Shown: one piece after another, positions 55,809 to 63,785 of the stretch
How positions within the stretch are numbered: position 1 is the stretch's first letter
How the letters are laid out: every line of letters begins with the position of its first letter
Assembly: GCF_006716465.1 (NCBI RefSeq)
Contig: NZ_VFPB01000003.1
Span: 124,001 to 188,000 of the forward strand
Source: Pseudoxanthomonas sp. 3HH-4
GTDB lineage: Bacteria > Pseudomonadota > Gammaproteobacteria > Xanthomonadales > Xanthomonadaceae
Reading direction: 5' to 3'
Length of the DNA: 64,000 nt
The notes under the pieces: model-generated
What the model was told of the DNA's origin: nothing
Database searches by the model: none
Seen by the model: only the letters and a program-made list of their open reading frames with translations
Position numbers and translations under genes: made by a program

Positions 55809-58106
55809 TTAAGCCGCGATGGCCGTCCGCGTTTCCGCGTTTACCTCGTCCTCCAAACCCCGCGCTGCGGCAAGGAACTCCCTGCCCCAGCGCGACAGAT
55901 CGTAGTGGCGGACGATGTCGTACAGCCTGCGCTGGCGGTCTTCGCGCTCGCCCTGCGTCATCACCAGCGCGTGCCGCAATGCACGCGCAAGATCCGCCGG
56001 ATCATGCGGATTGGTCAGCACCGCGCCCTTCAGTTCTGCCGCCGCACCCGCGAATTCCGACAGCACCAGCACCCCGTCACCGCCATCCAGGCCCTGCACC
56101 GCGACGAACTCCTTCGCCACCAGGTTCAAACCATCGCGCAGCGGCGTGATCCACATGACATCGGCGGCGGCGTAATGCGCCACCACGTCGGCGAACGGCA
56201 GCACGCGCGCGAAGAAGCGCACCGGCGTCCAGTCCAGCTGCGACAGCCGCCCGTTGATCCGGCCCACCGCCTGTTCGATCTGCTGCTGCAGCGGGCGGTA
56301 CACCGTCATCTCCTTCGCGGCCGGCACGCACACCAGTACCAGCGTCACTTCGCCCTGCAGTTCCGGGGACTCGTCGAGCAGGCGCTCGAACGCGTGCAGC
56401 TTCTGCAGGATGCCCTTGGTGTAGTCCAGCCGCTCGATCGACAGCACAAGCTTGCGCCTGCCGATCTCGTCGCGGATGCGTGCGATGTCCTCGGCCACCT
56501 GCTCCGTTTCCAGGCACGCCTGGATGCGGCCCACGTCGGTGCCGATGGGATGCGCGCCGATGCGCACGGTGCGCCCGTCGATGCGCAGTTCGGTGGCCAT
56601 GTCCTCCACGCCCACCGCGCAGCCGAAGGTCAGGAAGCGCGGCGCGCACTGCGCGCGCGCGGTGACTTCCACCGGGAACGTGCTGCGTACCGCGTCGGTG
56701 AAGTTCTCCGCATGGCGCGGGATGTGGAAGCCCACGTAGTCGCACGCCATCAGGCTGCCGAGGATCTCGCGCCGCCACGGCAGGATCGCGAAGATGTCGG
56801 CCGACGGGAACTGGGTGTGGTGGAAGAAAGCGATCTTCACGTCCGGGCGCAGCTCGCGCAGCACCGATGGCACCATCCACAGGTTGTAGTCGTGCAGCCA
56901 CACCGTCGCGCCCGGCGCGGCCTCCGCGGCGGCGGCTTCGGCGAAGCGGCGGTTGACGCGCTTGAACAGCGCCCAGTCGTCCTCGTTGAAGCGCGCGCGT
57001 TCCCAGAAACTGTTGATGACCGGCCAGAACGCCTCCTTCGAGAAGCGTTTGTAGAACACGTCCACCTCGTGCTTGGTCAACGGCACATGGGTGGCGGTGA
57101 GACCGGGGTAGCGCTCCGCATCCACCGGCGTGTGCAGTTCCACCGGTGGGCCCTTCGGATCGTCCACCGTCCATGCCACCCACGAGCCGGGTTGGCCCTC
57201 GCCGAAGAAACTCAGCAGGCTGGGAATGATGCCGTTGGGCGAACTGTGTGGGCGACGCACGCGCTTGCCGTCGACGATGTGTTCTTCATACGGCAGGCGG
57301 TGGTAGACCATCACCAGTTCCGCCTTGCCGGGCGCGTGCGTCGGCGGCGCGTAATCGTCGGCGCGCAGCAGGTCGAAGTGCGCCATCGCCTGCAGGATGC
57401 CGCCGCAGCCCGGCGCCTCCGCGTGCAGCACCTGGTCCATGCCGGCGGTGGCAGCGAGCAGCGCGGGCTCGGAGTCGCCCACGCACACGCCGGGGAAGCC
57501 TTCCCCATACATCGACAGGTCGTTGAGCGTGTCACCGGCCACCAGCACGCGGCCGTGTTCCAGATCGAGTTCGGCCACCAGTGCCGTCAGCGTGCTGCCC
57601 TTGCGCGTGTCGCGCGGCAGGATGTCCAGGTAACGGTCGGCCGAATACAGCACCTCGCAGCCCAGCGATGCCGCCACGGCTTCCACCTCGGCCTGGATGG
57701 TCGACAGCTGCTCCGGGTGGCAGTAGTACGAGCACCGGCGCTCCTGCGGCACTTCCTGGCGCACCAGCATCGGGAAGCGGCGCATCGCATCGACGACCAC
57801 GTGCTCGCCCGGCCAGCGCGCTTCGATCCGCGACTGCAGCGGCTGGATCGGCTGCATGTCCGCGGTGCGCAGCACGGTGGCGCCCACGTCGCAGATCAGG
57901 TAGTCCGGCGTAGGCAGGCCGGGATCGGCCAGCAGCGGCAGGATGGCTTCGCGCCCGCGCCCGGTGACCCACGCCAGCTTCACGCCGGGATGGGCGTCGA
58001 CCAGGTGATACAGCTGCTTGCGCGCGACCGGATCGCCGGCCAGGAACGTGCCGTCCAGGTCGGTGGCCAACAACAGCGGATCGGACGAATTCTTCAACAG
58101 GCTCAT
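55809..58106 (-). CDS. ggpPS: bifunctional glucosylglycerol-phosphate phosphatase/synthase
   Basis: 765 residues. The N-terminal 250 residues are a HAD phosphatase: DLDGTFL at 16-22 and GDTLNDLSMYGEG near 192. The rest is a GT20 (OtsA-like) glycosyltransferase: VYHRLPYEEHIVDGKRV near 265, SPNGIIPSLLSFF near 285, HDYNLWMVPSVLREL near 389, FFHHTQFPSADIF near 410, LSIERLDYTKGI near 525 and PLRDGLNLVAKEFVA near 640. The SPNG segment replaces the GGL motif of OtsA and matches glucosylglycerol-phosphate synthases. The fused phosphatase-synthase order is as described for Stenotrophomonas rhizophila GgpPS, which makes the osmolyte glucosylglycerol from ADP-glucose and glycerol-3-phosphate. Trehalose synthesis is the alternative. 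Confidence 0.82.
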   Translation of the reverse strand: MSLLKNSSDPLLLATDLDGTFLAGDPVARKQLYHLVDAHPGVKLAWVTGRGREAILPLLADPGLPTPDYLICDVGATVLRTADMQPIQPLQSRIEARWPGEHVVVDAMRRFPMLVRQEVPQERRCSYYCHPEQLSTIQAEVEAVAASLGCEVLYSADRYLDILPRDTRKGSTLTALVAELDLEHGRVLVAGDTLNDLSMYGEGFPGVCVGDSEPALLAATAGMDQVLHAEAPGCGGILQAMAHFDLLRADDYAPPTHAPGKAELVMVYHRLPYEEHIVDGKRVRRPHSSPNGIIPSLLSFFGEGQPGSWVAWTVDDPKGPPVELHTPVDAERYPGLTATHVPLTKHEVDVFYKRFSKEAFWPVINSFWERARFNEDDWALFKRVNRRFAEAAAAEAAPGATVWLHDYNLWMVPSVLRELRPDVKIAFFHHTQFPSADIFAILPWRREILGSLMACDYVGFHIPRHAENFTDAVRSTFPVEVTARAQCAPRFLTFGCAVGVEDMATELRIDGRTVRIGAHPIGTDVGRIQACLETEQVAEDIARIRDEIGRRKLVLSIERLDYTKGILQKLHAFERLLDESPELQGEVTLVLVCVPAAKEMTVYRPLQQQIEQAVGRINGRLSQLDWTPVRFFARVLPFADVVAHYAAADVMWITPLRDGLNLVAKEFVAVQGLDGGDGVLVLSEFAGAAAELKGAVLTNPHDPADLARALRHALVMTQGEREDRQRRLYDIVRHYDLSRWGREFLAAARGLEDEVNAETRTAIAA

Positions 58107-58432
58107 GCAGGTGCACTCCCAGTGGGTGGTGTGCCGCGCACGGAGGCACGACGCGACGCGTCAACGGACGCAGGCGGGGATCGATCGCATCGGAAAGGCG
58201 CTGCAAGGCAGGCGCAGGAAGAGGGTTGCCGCGTGCGGAACACGCTGCGCGCAAGCGCGCTACAGATGCGCGTCCATCTCCGGATGTGGACGCGGACATC
58301 GACTGATGCGATGCAGCATTGTAGTCCGCCTCGTCGTCGCAAAGGTCAACGTGATGTTAAGAACGTTAAATTCCGCCGGGAAATCCGCGTTTTTTCAACA
58401 TCACTGCACGTGATGTCGCGTGCGAGCGATGC
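58107..58432 (-). promoter_or_regulatory. upstream region of ggpPS
   Basis: No gene fits this 326-base gap. It contains the A/T-rich stretch GTTAAGAACGTTAAATTCC (58356-58374), the best promoter candidate, and three copies of the word GTGATGT (58351-58357 and 58410-58416 direct, 58398-58404 inverted). Confidence 0.5.
58398..58416. promoter_or_regulatory. palindromic operator candidate upstream of ggpPS
   Basis: ACATCAC-TGCAC-GTGATGT, perfect 7-base arms, with a third GTGATGT half-site 47 bases away at 58351-58357. No T-tract, so not a terminator for the lysR gene. Confidence 0.5.
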
Positions 58433-59347
58433 TCACGTGCGCGTCGTTGTCGCCGACACCAGGGCGTCGATCAACGCACGCGATGCTGCGGAGAGACGAC
58501 GATGCGGCGCGTAGATCAACGAGAACGGACGCGTGCGTCCCGACAGCTCCGGCAACACACGCGCCAGCTCCGCACCGCGACGCGTGCAGGCATCGATGAT
58601 GAAGTCGTACGTCTGGCAGATGCCGACGCCGGCCTGTGCCAGCGACACCACACCCAGCACGTCATCGGACACCTCGAGGCGCGAGCACGGCACCCAGTCC
58701 ACGTCACCGCCGTCCACGCGGAACAGCCACGGCGCCACGCGTCCGCTGCTGGGCAGCACGAACGGCAGGCAGACATGCGTCGCCAGGTCGTCCAGCGTAT
58801 GCGGCGTGCCGTGCGCAGCCAGGTAGTCCGGTGAGGCCACCACGCTGAGCGTGGCGTCTTCCAGTGTCCTGCCCACCAGCCCGCTGTCGGGCAGCGCGCC
58901 GAGCCGGATGGCCAGGTCGTAGCCCTCGGCCACCAGGTCCACGTTGCGGTTGGCGATGTTCACCTCCAGCCGCACCTGCGGGTGTCGCTGCACGAAGTCC
59001 CGCAGCAGCCACGGCAGCCGGTAGTGGCCGTAGGTGGTCGGCACGCTGATCCGCACCTGCCCGTTGAGCGTGCCGGCCTCGCCCTGCACCGCACGCTCGG
59101 CGTCGTCGATCAGGTGGAACGCGGCACGCGCCTGCTCCACATACAGGCGGCCGGCTTCGGTCAGGCTGGTCCGGCGCGTGGTCCGACGCAGCAACTGGTT
59201 GCCCAGCCGCGTTTCCAGGCGGGCGACCGCGCGGCTGATCACCGACGGCGTGGTGGACAGCGCCACCGCCGCAGCCGTCAGCGAGCCGTGGTCCACCACC
59301 GCCACCAGCGCCTCGACATCGGCCAGGTGATCGAACCGTCGCGCCAT
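58433..59347 (-). CDS. LysR-family transcriptional regulator
   Basis: 304 residues. The N-terminal helix-turn-helix reads VEALVAVVDHGSLTAAAVALSTTPSVISRAVARLETRLG; the substrate domain follows (GQVRISVPTTYGHYRLPWLLRDFVQRHPQVRLEVNIANR near 97). It is transcribed away from a DJ-1/PfpI-family gene that starts 108 bases from its own start, so that gene is its probable target. The ligand is unknown. Confidence 0.93.
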   Translation of the reverse strand: MARRFDHLADVEALVAVVDHGSLTAAAVALSTTPSVISRAVARLETRLGNQLLRRTTRRTSLTEAGRLYVEQARAAFHLIDDAERAVQGEAGTLNGQVRISVPTTYGHYRLPWLLRDFVQRHPQVRLEVNIANRNVDLVAEGYDLAIRLGALPDSGLVGRTLEDATLSVVASPDYLAAHGTPHTLDDLATHVCLPFVLPSSGRVAPWLFRVDGGDVDWVPCSRLEVSDDVLGVVSLAQAGVGICQTYDFIIDACTRRGAELARVLPELSGRTRPFSLIYAPHRRLSAASRALIDALVSATTTRT

Positions 59348-59455
59348 TCTTGCCTCCGGAGAACAGATGAATCCCTCTCAGGCCAATTTATCGCCTCGCG
59401 CGCCAGGAATACAGTGCGCGCCACCCCGGGCTTCCCGCCCGCACCGGAGACCCCC

Positions 59456-60298
59456 ATGAAACTGCTCGCCCCTCTCACCGCCGCCGTCCTGCTTGCCTTC
59501 GCCTCGGCCAACGCCCTGGCCGCCCACGTGCTGGTGGTGCTGTCCGATGCCGACCACCTCGACCTGCGCGACGGCCAGGTCTACCCCACCGGCTTCTACC
59601 TCAACGAACTGATGCAGCCGGTCAAGGCACTGCGCGACGCCGGCCACGAGATCACCTTCGCCACGCCGGAAGGCCGCGCACCGACGGTGGACCGCACCTC
59701 GGTGGACAAGGCCTACTTCGGCAACGACGCAGCCAGCCTGCAATCGCACGCCGACCTGCTGGCACAGTTGAAGCTGACGTCCGCCACCCAATCGCCGGTG
59801 CTCAGCCTGGCCCGGGTGGAACAGATCGGCTATGGCGAATTCGACGCCGTCTACATTCCCGGCGGCCACGCGCCCATGCAGGACCTGCTGACCAGCCCGG
59901 CGCTGGGTCGCCTGCTGACCGACTTCCACCAGCAGGGCAAGCCCACCGCCCTGGTCTGCCACGGCCCCATCGCCCTGTTGTCCACACTGCCGCGCAACGC
60001 CGCCTTCGTGCAGCGGATGGAACGCGACAACCGCGCCCCGGCGCCGGCCGACTGGATCTACGCCGGCTACCAGGTCACGGTGATCAGCAACGATGAGGAA
60101 GAACAGGCCAAGGCCGCGCTCAACGGCGGCCGCATGAAGTTCTACCCGCAGACCGCGCTGCAACAGGCCGGCGTGCAGTACCGCAGCAATGCCCAGCCGT
60201 GGCAATCGAACGTGGTGGTCGATCGGGAACTGATCACCGGCCAGAACCCGGCCTCGGCGCAAGAGGTGGCGAAGGTGTTGCTGGAGCGGTTGGACTGA
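59456..60298 (+). CDS. secreted DJ-1/PfpI-family protein
   Basis: 280 residues from ATG 59456, with a signal peptide (MKLLAPLTAAVLLAFASANALA). The class I glutamine amidotransferase-like fold is seen in GFYLNELMQPVKALRDAGHEITFATPEG, FDAVYIPGGHAPMQDL (near 129) and the nucleophile elbow C168-H169 in ALVCHGPIALL. Most relatives (Hsp31, PfpI) are cytoplasmic, so the export signal is notable. The divergent lysR gene likely controls it. A tandem-repeat array starts 69 bases after its stop. Confidence 0.88.
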   Translation: MKLLAPLTAAVLLAFASANALAAHVLVVLSDADHLDLRDGQVYPTGFYLNELMQPVKALRDAGHEITFATPEGRAPTVDRTSVDKAYFGNDAASLQSHADLLAQLKLTSATQSPVLSLARVEQIGYGEFDAVYIPGGHAPMQDLLTSPALGRLLTDFHQQGKPTALVCHGPIALLSTLPRNAAFVQRMERDNRAPAPADWIYAGYQVTVISNDEEEQAKAALNGGRMKFYPQTALQQAGVQYRSNAQPWQSNVVVDRELITGQNPASAQEVAKVLLERLD

Positions 60299-60366
60299 CA
60301 GCGGCGCCAGCGTGCCCGCCTTGTGCGCTTGCCGACCCGGACAGGCGTACAGGGCGGATCATTCCC

Positions 60367-60618
60367 CTCTACTCACACAAAGCCTGGCGAGAGAGGCGAA
60401 AAGCCTGGCTCTACTCACACATAGCCTGGCGCGAGAGGGAAAAAGCCCGGCTCTACTCACACATCGCCTGGCACGAGAGGGAAAAAGCCCGGCTCTACTC
60501 ACGCAAAGCCTGGCGCGAGAGGCGAAAAGCCTGGCTCTACTCACGCAAAGCCTGGCACGAGAGCGAAAAAGCCTGGCCCTACTCGCACATGGCCTGACAC
60601 GCCAGTGAAAAAGCCTCG
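60367..60618. repeat. tandem array, six 42-bp units made of alternating 21-bp half-units
   Basis: Six units begin CTCTACTCAC...AAAGCCTGGC and differ at a few bases. Each 42-base unit contains two GCC-N-GGC palindromes spaced 21 bases apart (60382, 60403, 60424, 60445, 60466 and onward). Because 21 and 42 are multiples of three, at least three reading frames are open through the array, giving seven-residue periodic peptides (for example KAWLYSH/KAWRERR). No good start codon with a ribosome-binding site precedes it, so coding is doubtful. Confidence 0.9.
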
Positions 60619-60705
60619 GCCATCCTGGTCAGCGATGCCCCGTGCACGACGGTGCCGGATGGTCGGACCTCATGGGGCGCCGCACCCGACGCCTCGGTCC
60701 ACCGG

Positions 60706-60987
60706 TCAGGCCAACAGGATCTTCATCAACGCGACCGTCGCCACGGCCGCCACCAGCCAGATCGTCACGCGCTTGAGCAACGCGGTATCCAGCGCCCCGG
60801 CCGCCCGCGCTTCGCGCGACGGAGTGAAACCCACCACCAGCCCATGCACGGGTAACGCGACCACCAGCAGGAACGCGAACACCCAGTTCAACGTTTCGTC
60901 CCCCAATCGCGGCCAGATCAACGGCATCACGATGCCGGCGAAGAGGCCGGCGATGGCGGCGGCGATGGGGGTGGGGGTAAGTTTCAT
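60706..60987 (-). CDS. small membrane protein of unknown function
   Basis: 93 residues from ATG 60987-60985. Three hydrophobic helices are visible: IAAAIAGLFAGIVMPLIW, NWVFAFLLVVALPVHGLVVGF and RVTIWLVAAVATVALMKILLA. It is of normal high GC for the region. Unknown family and role. Confidence 0.75.
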   Translation of the reverse strand: MKLTPTPIAAAIAGLFAGIVMPLIWPRLGDETLNWVFAFLLVVALPVHGLVVGFTPSREARAAGALDTALLKRVTIWLVAAVATVALMKILLA

Positions 60988-61070
60988 GTGGGGTGATGTC
61001 CGATAGAGCCCATGGCCAAGTCTAACGGCTGGGCGCAACGTGCAACTCTGCGGAAAGCTAGCGGATAGTC

Positions 61071-61123
61071 GTAGGATGGGTTGAGCGAAGCGGCCTTCAA
61101 CGGCGAAGCCGGTCTACCCATCA
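61071..61123. repeat. REP-type repeat R1, next to the RAYT gene
   Basis: GTAGGATGGGTTGAGCGAAG begins the element and ACCCATC ends it, so the outer words GATGGGT and ACCCATC are inverted. It lies 22 bases upstream of the RAYT start and is closely related to the left half of R3 (63786-63840). Confidence 0.85.
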
Positions 61124-61145
61124 ACGCCATCTCCGAGGTCAAGGA

Positions 61146-61502
61146 ATGACCGACTACCGACGCACTCTCGTCCCCGGCGCCACCTACTTCTTCACGGTCA
61201 ATCTCGCTGACCGTCGTGCCACGCTGCTGGTCGACCACATCGACCTGTTGCGCGACGCGATCCGGTACGCACGCCAACGGCATCCCTTTGTCATCGATGC
61301 TATGGTCGTACTGCCCGATCACCTGCACGCCATCCGGACCCTACCATGGGGCGATGCCGACTTCCCTTTGCGCTGGCGCCTCATCAAGACCTGGTTCTCT
61401 CGCAATCTGCCGCTTGGCGAACATCGACGCGCCAGCCGCATCGACAAGGGCGAACGCGGCATCTGGCAACGACGGTATTGGCAGCACCTGATACGCGATT
61501 AA
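61146..61502 (+). CDS. REP-associated tyrosine transposase (RAYT), 3'-truncated
   Basis: 118 residues from ATG 61146. The Y1/HUH-type transposase pattern is clear: YRRTLVPGATYFFTVNLADR at the start, the metal-binding HLH at 59-61 (VVLPDHLHAIRTLP) and GIWQRRYWQHLIRD at the end. Complete RAYTs continue for some 40 or more residues after this last motif (usually with a YIHYNPVKHG segment), which is missing because a stop comes at once. The protein is probably inactive. Its REP target sequence lies directly upstream. Confidence 0.85.
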   Translation: MTDYRRTLVPGATYFFTVNLADRRATLLVDHIDLLRDAIRYARQRHPFVIDAMVVLPDHLHAIRTLPWGDADFPLRWRLIKTWFSRNLPLGEHRRASRIDKGERGIWQRRYWQHLIRD

Positions 61503-61559
61503 CTACTAAGATCGAGTAGAAATGCTCACGTATAAGCTCGACGCGCCACATTGAGTGCT

Positions 61560-62150
61560 TCAGCTTTTTGGCCCTTCTAAGACCCGAAACCAATCTCGGA
61601 TGGCCAGCTTTAGCCGATCAACTTCGTCGTCGGCTAGTACACCGCAGTGGGCAATAGTCCCGCGAAGCATGTTCAGGCCAGAGAGAACGCGGCCGACCGC
61701 CGACTGATTGCTGAGCATCCCCGCGAAGTCACTCCAATTCTCGCGAATGATGTCGCCGAGCTGCCCAAAGGTCGTGTAGTCAATTTTGTCGTCAGACCGC
61801 TGAGTCACTGCCGCCTGAGCTTCACGCGCCTGATTCTTCTTTACTTCATCTAAGACGCCTTGCGGCACGCGCGTATCCCACCAGTTGTCACCGTGAGCCG
61901 CTTCCATAGTTTCAATGATGAGGCGACGGATGTCGTTCTCAAGCAGATAGAAAAGCTCGTAGTAACGCGCCATTTTTACCGCGTTTCTACGATTAGCCAA
62001 CTCGAACTGCCTAATGAACGGCTCAAGATTGTCGTCCCACTGTTCCACGCCCTTCGCATAGTCAGGATTGGCCGCGACATTCTCAGCATTCACGCCGGAC
62101 TGAATCACCGCACATTTGAGAACGAATAACTCAACGGTGTGGTCGTTCAT
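61560..62150 (-). CDS. Swt1-type HEPN domain protein (possible ribonuclease toxin)
   Basis: 196 residues. The helix YYELFYLLENDIRRLIIETM (about 63-82) and the later GLNMLRGTIAHCGVLADDEVDRLKLAIRDWF (about 158-189) match the HEPN fold found with Swt1-like proteins. The catalytic RxxxxH motif of HEPN ribonucleases is intact at R163-H168. Its start overlaps the stop of the DUF5343 gene by four bases (62147-62150), so the two are coupled. The DNA is visibly lower in GC than its surroundings and follows directly on the broken RAYT. Role as toxin or defence effector is inferred from the family. Confidence 0.75.
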   Translation of the reverse strand: MNDHTVELFVLKCAVIQSGVNAENVAANPDYAKGVEQWDDNLEPFIRQFELANRRNAVKMARYYELFYLLENDIRRLIIETMEAAHGDNWWDTRVPQGVLDEVKKNQAREAQAAVTQRSDDKIDYTTFGQLGDIIRENWSDFAGMLSNQSAVGRVLSGLNMLRGTIAHCGVLADDEVDRLKLAIRDWFRVLEGPKS

Positions 62151-62824
62151 GTCAGGAGGTTGCCTTTAAGGCTGCGGAAGATAGCGTTGTAGACCTCAAC
62201 ATTCGTGCTCTCGGGCAAAATGATGTTGATGTTATAAGCCAGCGCCAAACTCTTCTGCAGCGTTTCAACCGGCGTGCCCGGCACGCCGTCTCGAACCGGC
62301 TGCTCTAGTTCCTTATCTTTGTCCGGCTGAGCCTGGTCCTCGCGGAAGTCCTTTCCGTATTGTTGAAACACCTGAAACGTGTTGACCATGTAACCCACGA
62401 CAGAGTCGGTTTTAGGCAACCCCGTGACCGCCACAACGATATCGGTCAATGCGGGCCTGTCAGCGCGATGGGCATACTGATTCCGCCGGAAGATCTCGGC
62501 GAATCCGTTCTTTAATGCCTGAACCGCGGCCCCTGCCCTGCCGGCGTCAGTCTGAAACTGCGAATACAGCTCCGTGGGTGCTCCTGATTGACTGAGGAAT
62601 CCCACCGTTTTCAGGATGGGTGGAATAGGCCTAGCTGCACCGCCGGTGGCGCCCATGACGGTAGCGAGGAAATCAGTATTGAAGACGGAGGGTTTCTCCG
62701 ATGTTGGAATCTTATCCATGACCCGCTTCAAGACGCCGTGGCTCGTCGTGTAGGGAAGACCTCCAGGAATCTTCCGGCGTGCAGCCTTCTCCGGTGCTGC
62801 CGTAACCGCTGCTGCGTCAGACAT
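62147..62824 (-). CDS. DUF5343 family protein
   Basis: 225 residues. The family pattern is LPYTTSHGVLKRVMDKIPTSEKP near 22, FNTDFLATVMGATGGAARPIPPILKTVGFLSQSGAPTELY near 48 and FRRNQYAHRADRPALTDIVVAVTGLPKTDSVVGYMVNTFQVF near 113. The first part looks like a winged-helix module; the end ALAYNINIILPESTNVEVYNAIFRSLKGNLL is a second small domain. DUF5343 genes recur beside defence-type genes, but no mechanism is known to me. It is first in a two-gene operon with the HEPN gene; an AGGAGA site precedes its ATG. Lower GC than neighbours: of 60 bases at 62161-62220, 30 are G or C. Confidence 0.8.
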   Translation of the reverse strand: MSDAAAVTAAPEKAARRKIPGGLPYTTSHGVLKRVMDKIPTSEKPSVFNTDFLATVMGATGGAARPIPPILKTVGFLSQSGAPTELYSQFQTDAGRAGAAVQALKNGFAEIFRRNQYAHRADRPALTDIVVAVTGLPKTDSVVGYMVNTFQVFQQYGKDFREDQAQPDKDKELEQPVRDGVPGTPVETLQKSLALAYNINIILPESTNVEVYNAIFRSLKGNLLT

Positions 62825-62878
62825 AAACTCTTCTCCTTAAGCGCTGATCCGTGATGTCGAGCCTACTTAAAACAGTCC

Positions 62879-62967
62879 GTAAAATGGGTTTAGCGCAGCG
62901 ATACCCATCATCGCGGACGATCAGGCGCGCCGAAGCGATGGGTATCGCTATGCTCAACCCATCCTAC
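62879..62967. repeat. REP-type inverted pair R2
   Basis: The left arm begins at 62879 and includes AGCGATACCCATC; the right arm ends ATGCTCAACCCATCCTAC. The two arms are about 31 bases each and are inverted repeats with a few mismatches, around a 27-base centre. The right part is almost identical to 63831-63895 (R3). Confidence 0.9.
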
Positions 62968-62978
62968 CTTTCTTGCGT

Positions 62979-63767
62979 TCAAGAGGACGGAAGAAACGCC
63001 CCCGCCTCGACAAGCTCGACGCCCGGCGCAGACCGCAAACAGGCTGCTAGCTGAGGAACGTGTCCCTGCCCGTAGAACACCACCGCGCGATCACCGGGCT
63101 TGAGTGCTTGCAACAGTCGCGCACAGATCGCGAAATTGCGCTTCGCCCACGCGGCATTGAGTTCGACCCCTGGCTGCTGCTCACCGCTTCCGTAGCGCAG
63201 GAACTCCGCGTAAAAGCTCGCGGCCTCATCGAGGGCCTGCGGCGTGTTCATCTCGCGCAGCACGCCGCCGATGCTGTGGGTGGTTTGCAGTTCGGTAATT
63301 CGCGCCGTGATGCCCTGGGCCTGCGCCATCAGCGCTTGCAGATCGCCCGATTTGCCATTGACCTGCGCCCACGCGCTCAATGGTTCGAATGGGAAGTCAC
63401 CCGGGACATCCAGCCCGTGAGCGCGATCGAGCCCCACCTGCTTGGCCAAGCGGAATCCCAACTGCACGACCTCATTGCGGGAGGCCGGCAGTGTGCCGTC
63501 GAGATAACGCGCGTAGTTGTCGCGCGCCGCTTCAGCCGGCCACTCGACGCCGACGAATGTCGGTTGAAACCCGGCCAGGGCATCGGTCACCGCCTGCAGT
63601 TCCGCCTGACGCCGGGGCACCGTGACGTCTACCGACTCCACGTTGGCCTGGTCCTGACCCGGATTACTGAAGTGGTAGGTACCGATGAGGATGACGCGGG
63701 CCGGCGGCCCTGCCGCCCATGCGGCGCCGTGCAGAAGGAGCAATGCCAGCACAAGGAGACGACGCAT
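62979..63767 (-). CDS. secreted TraB/GumN-like protein (DUF5694)
   Basis: 262 residues from ATG 63767-63765, preceded by GGAGGA. A signal peptide (MRRLLVLALLLLHGAAWA) is followed by the TraB-like motifs LIGTYHFSNPGQDQ (GxxH), FVGVEWPAEA and VFYGQGHVPQLAACL (GxGH). Related proteins are annotated DUF5694 and are of unknown function; a metal-dependent hydrolase role has been proposed for the TraB fold. The gene is flanked by the REP pairs R2 and R3 in the same orientation. Confidence 0.85.
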   Translation of the reverse strand: MRRLLVLALLLLHGAAWAAGPPARVILIGTYHFSNPGQDQANVESVDVTVPRRQAELQAVTDALAGFQPTFVGVEWPAEAARDNYARYLDGTLPASRNEVVQLGFRLAKQVGLDRAHGLDVPGDFPFEPLSAWAQVNGKSGDLQALMAQAQGITARITELQTTHSIGGVLREMNTPQALDEAASFYAEFLRYGSGEQQPGVELNAAWAKRNFAICARLLQALKPGDRAVVFYGQGHVPQLAACLRSAPGVELVEAGAFLPSS

Positions 63768-63785
63768 GACCGGTTCCTCCAACAC

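Noticed and set aside
60199-60608. Proteins encoded through the tandem array in two plus frames and one minus frame
   Set aside because: The frames are open only because the repeat period is a multiple of three. No start codon with a ribosome-binding site is seen, and one frame begins inside the DJ-1 gene.
60367-60618. CRISPR array
   Set aside because: Units of 42 bases adjoin each other without unique spacers, and no cas gene is present.
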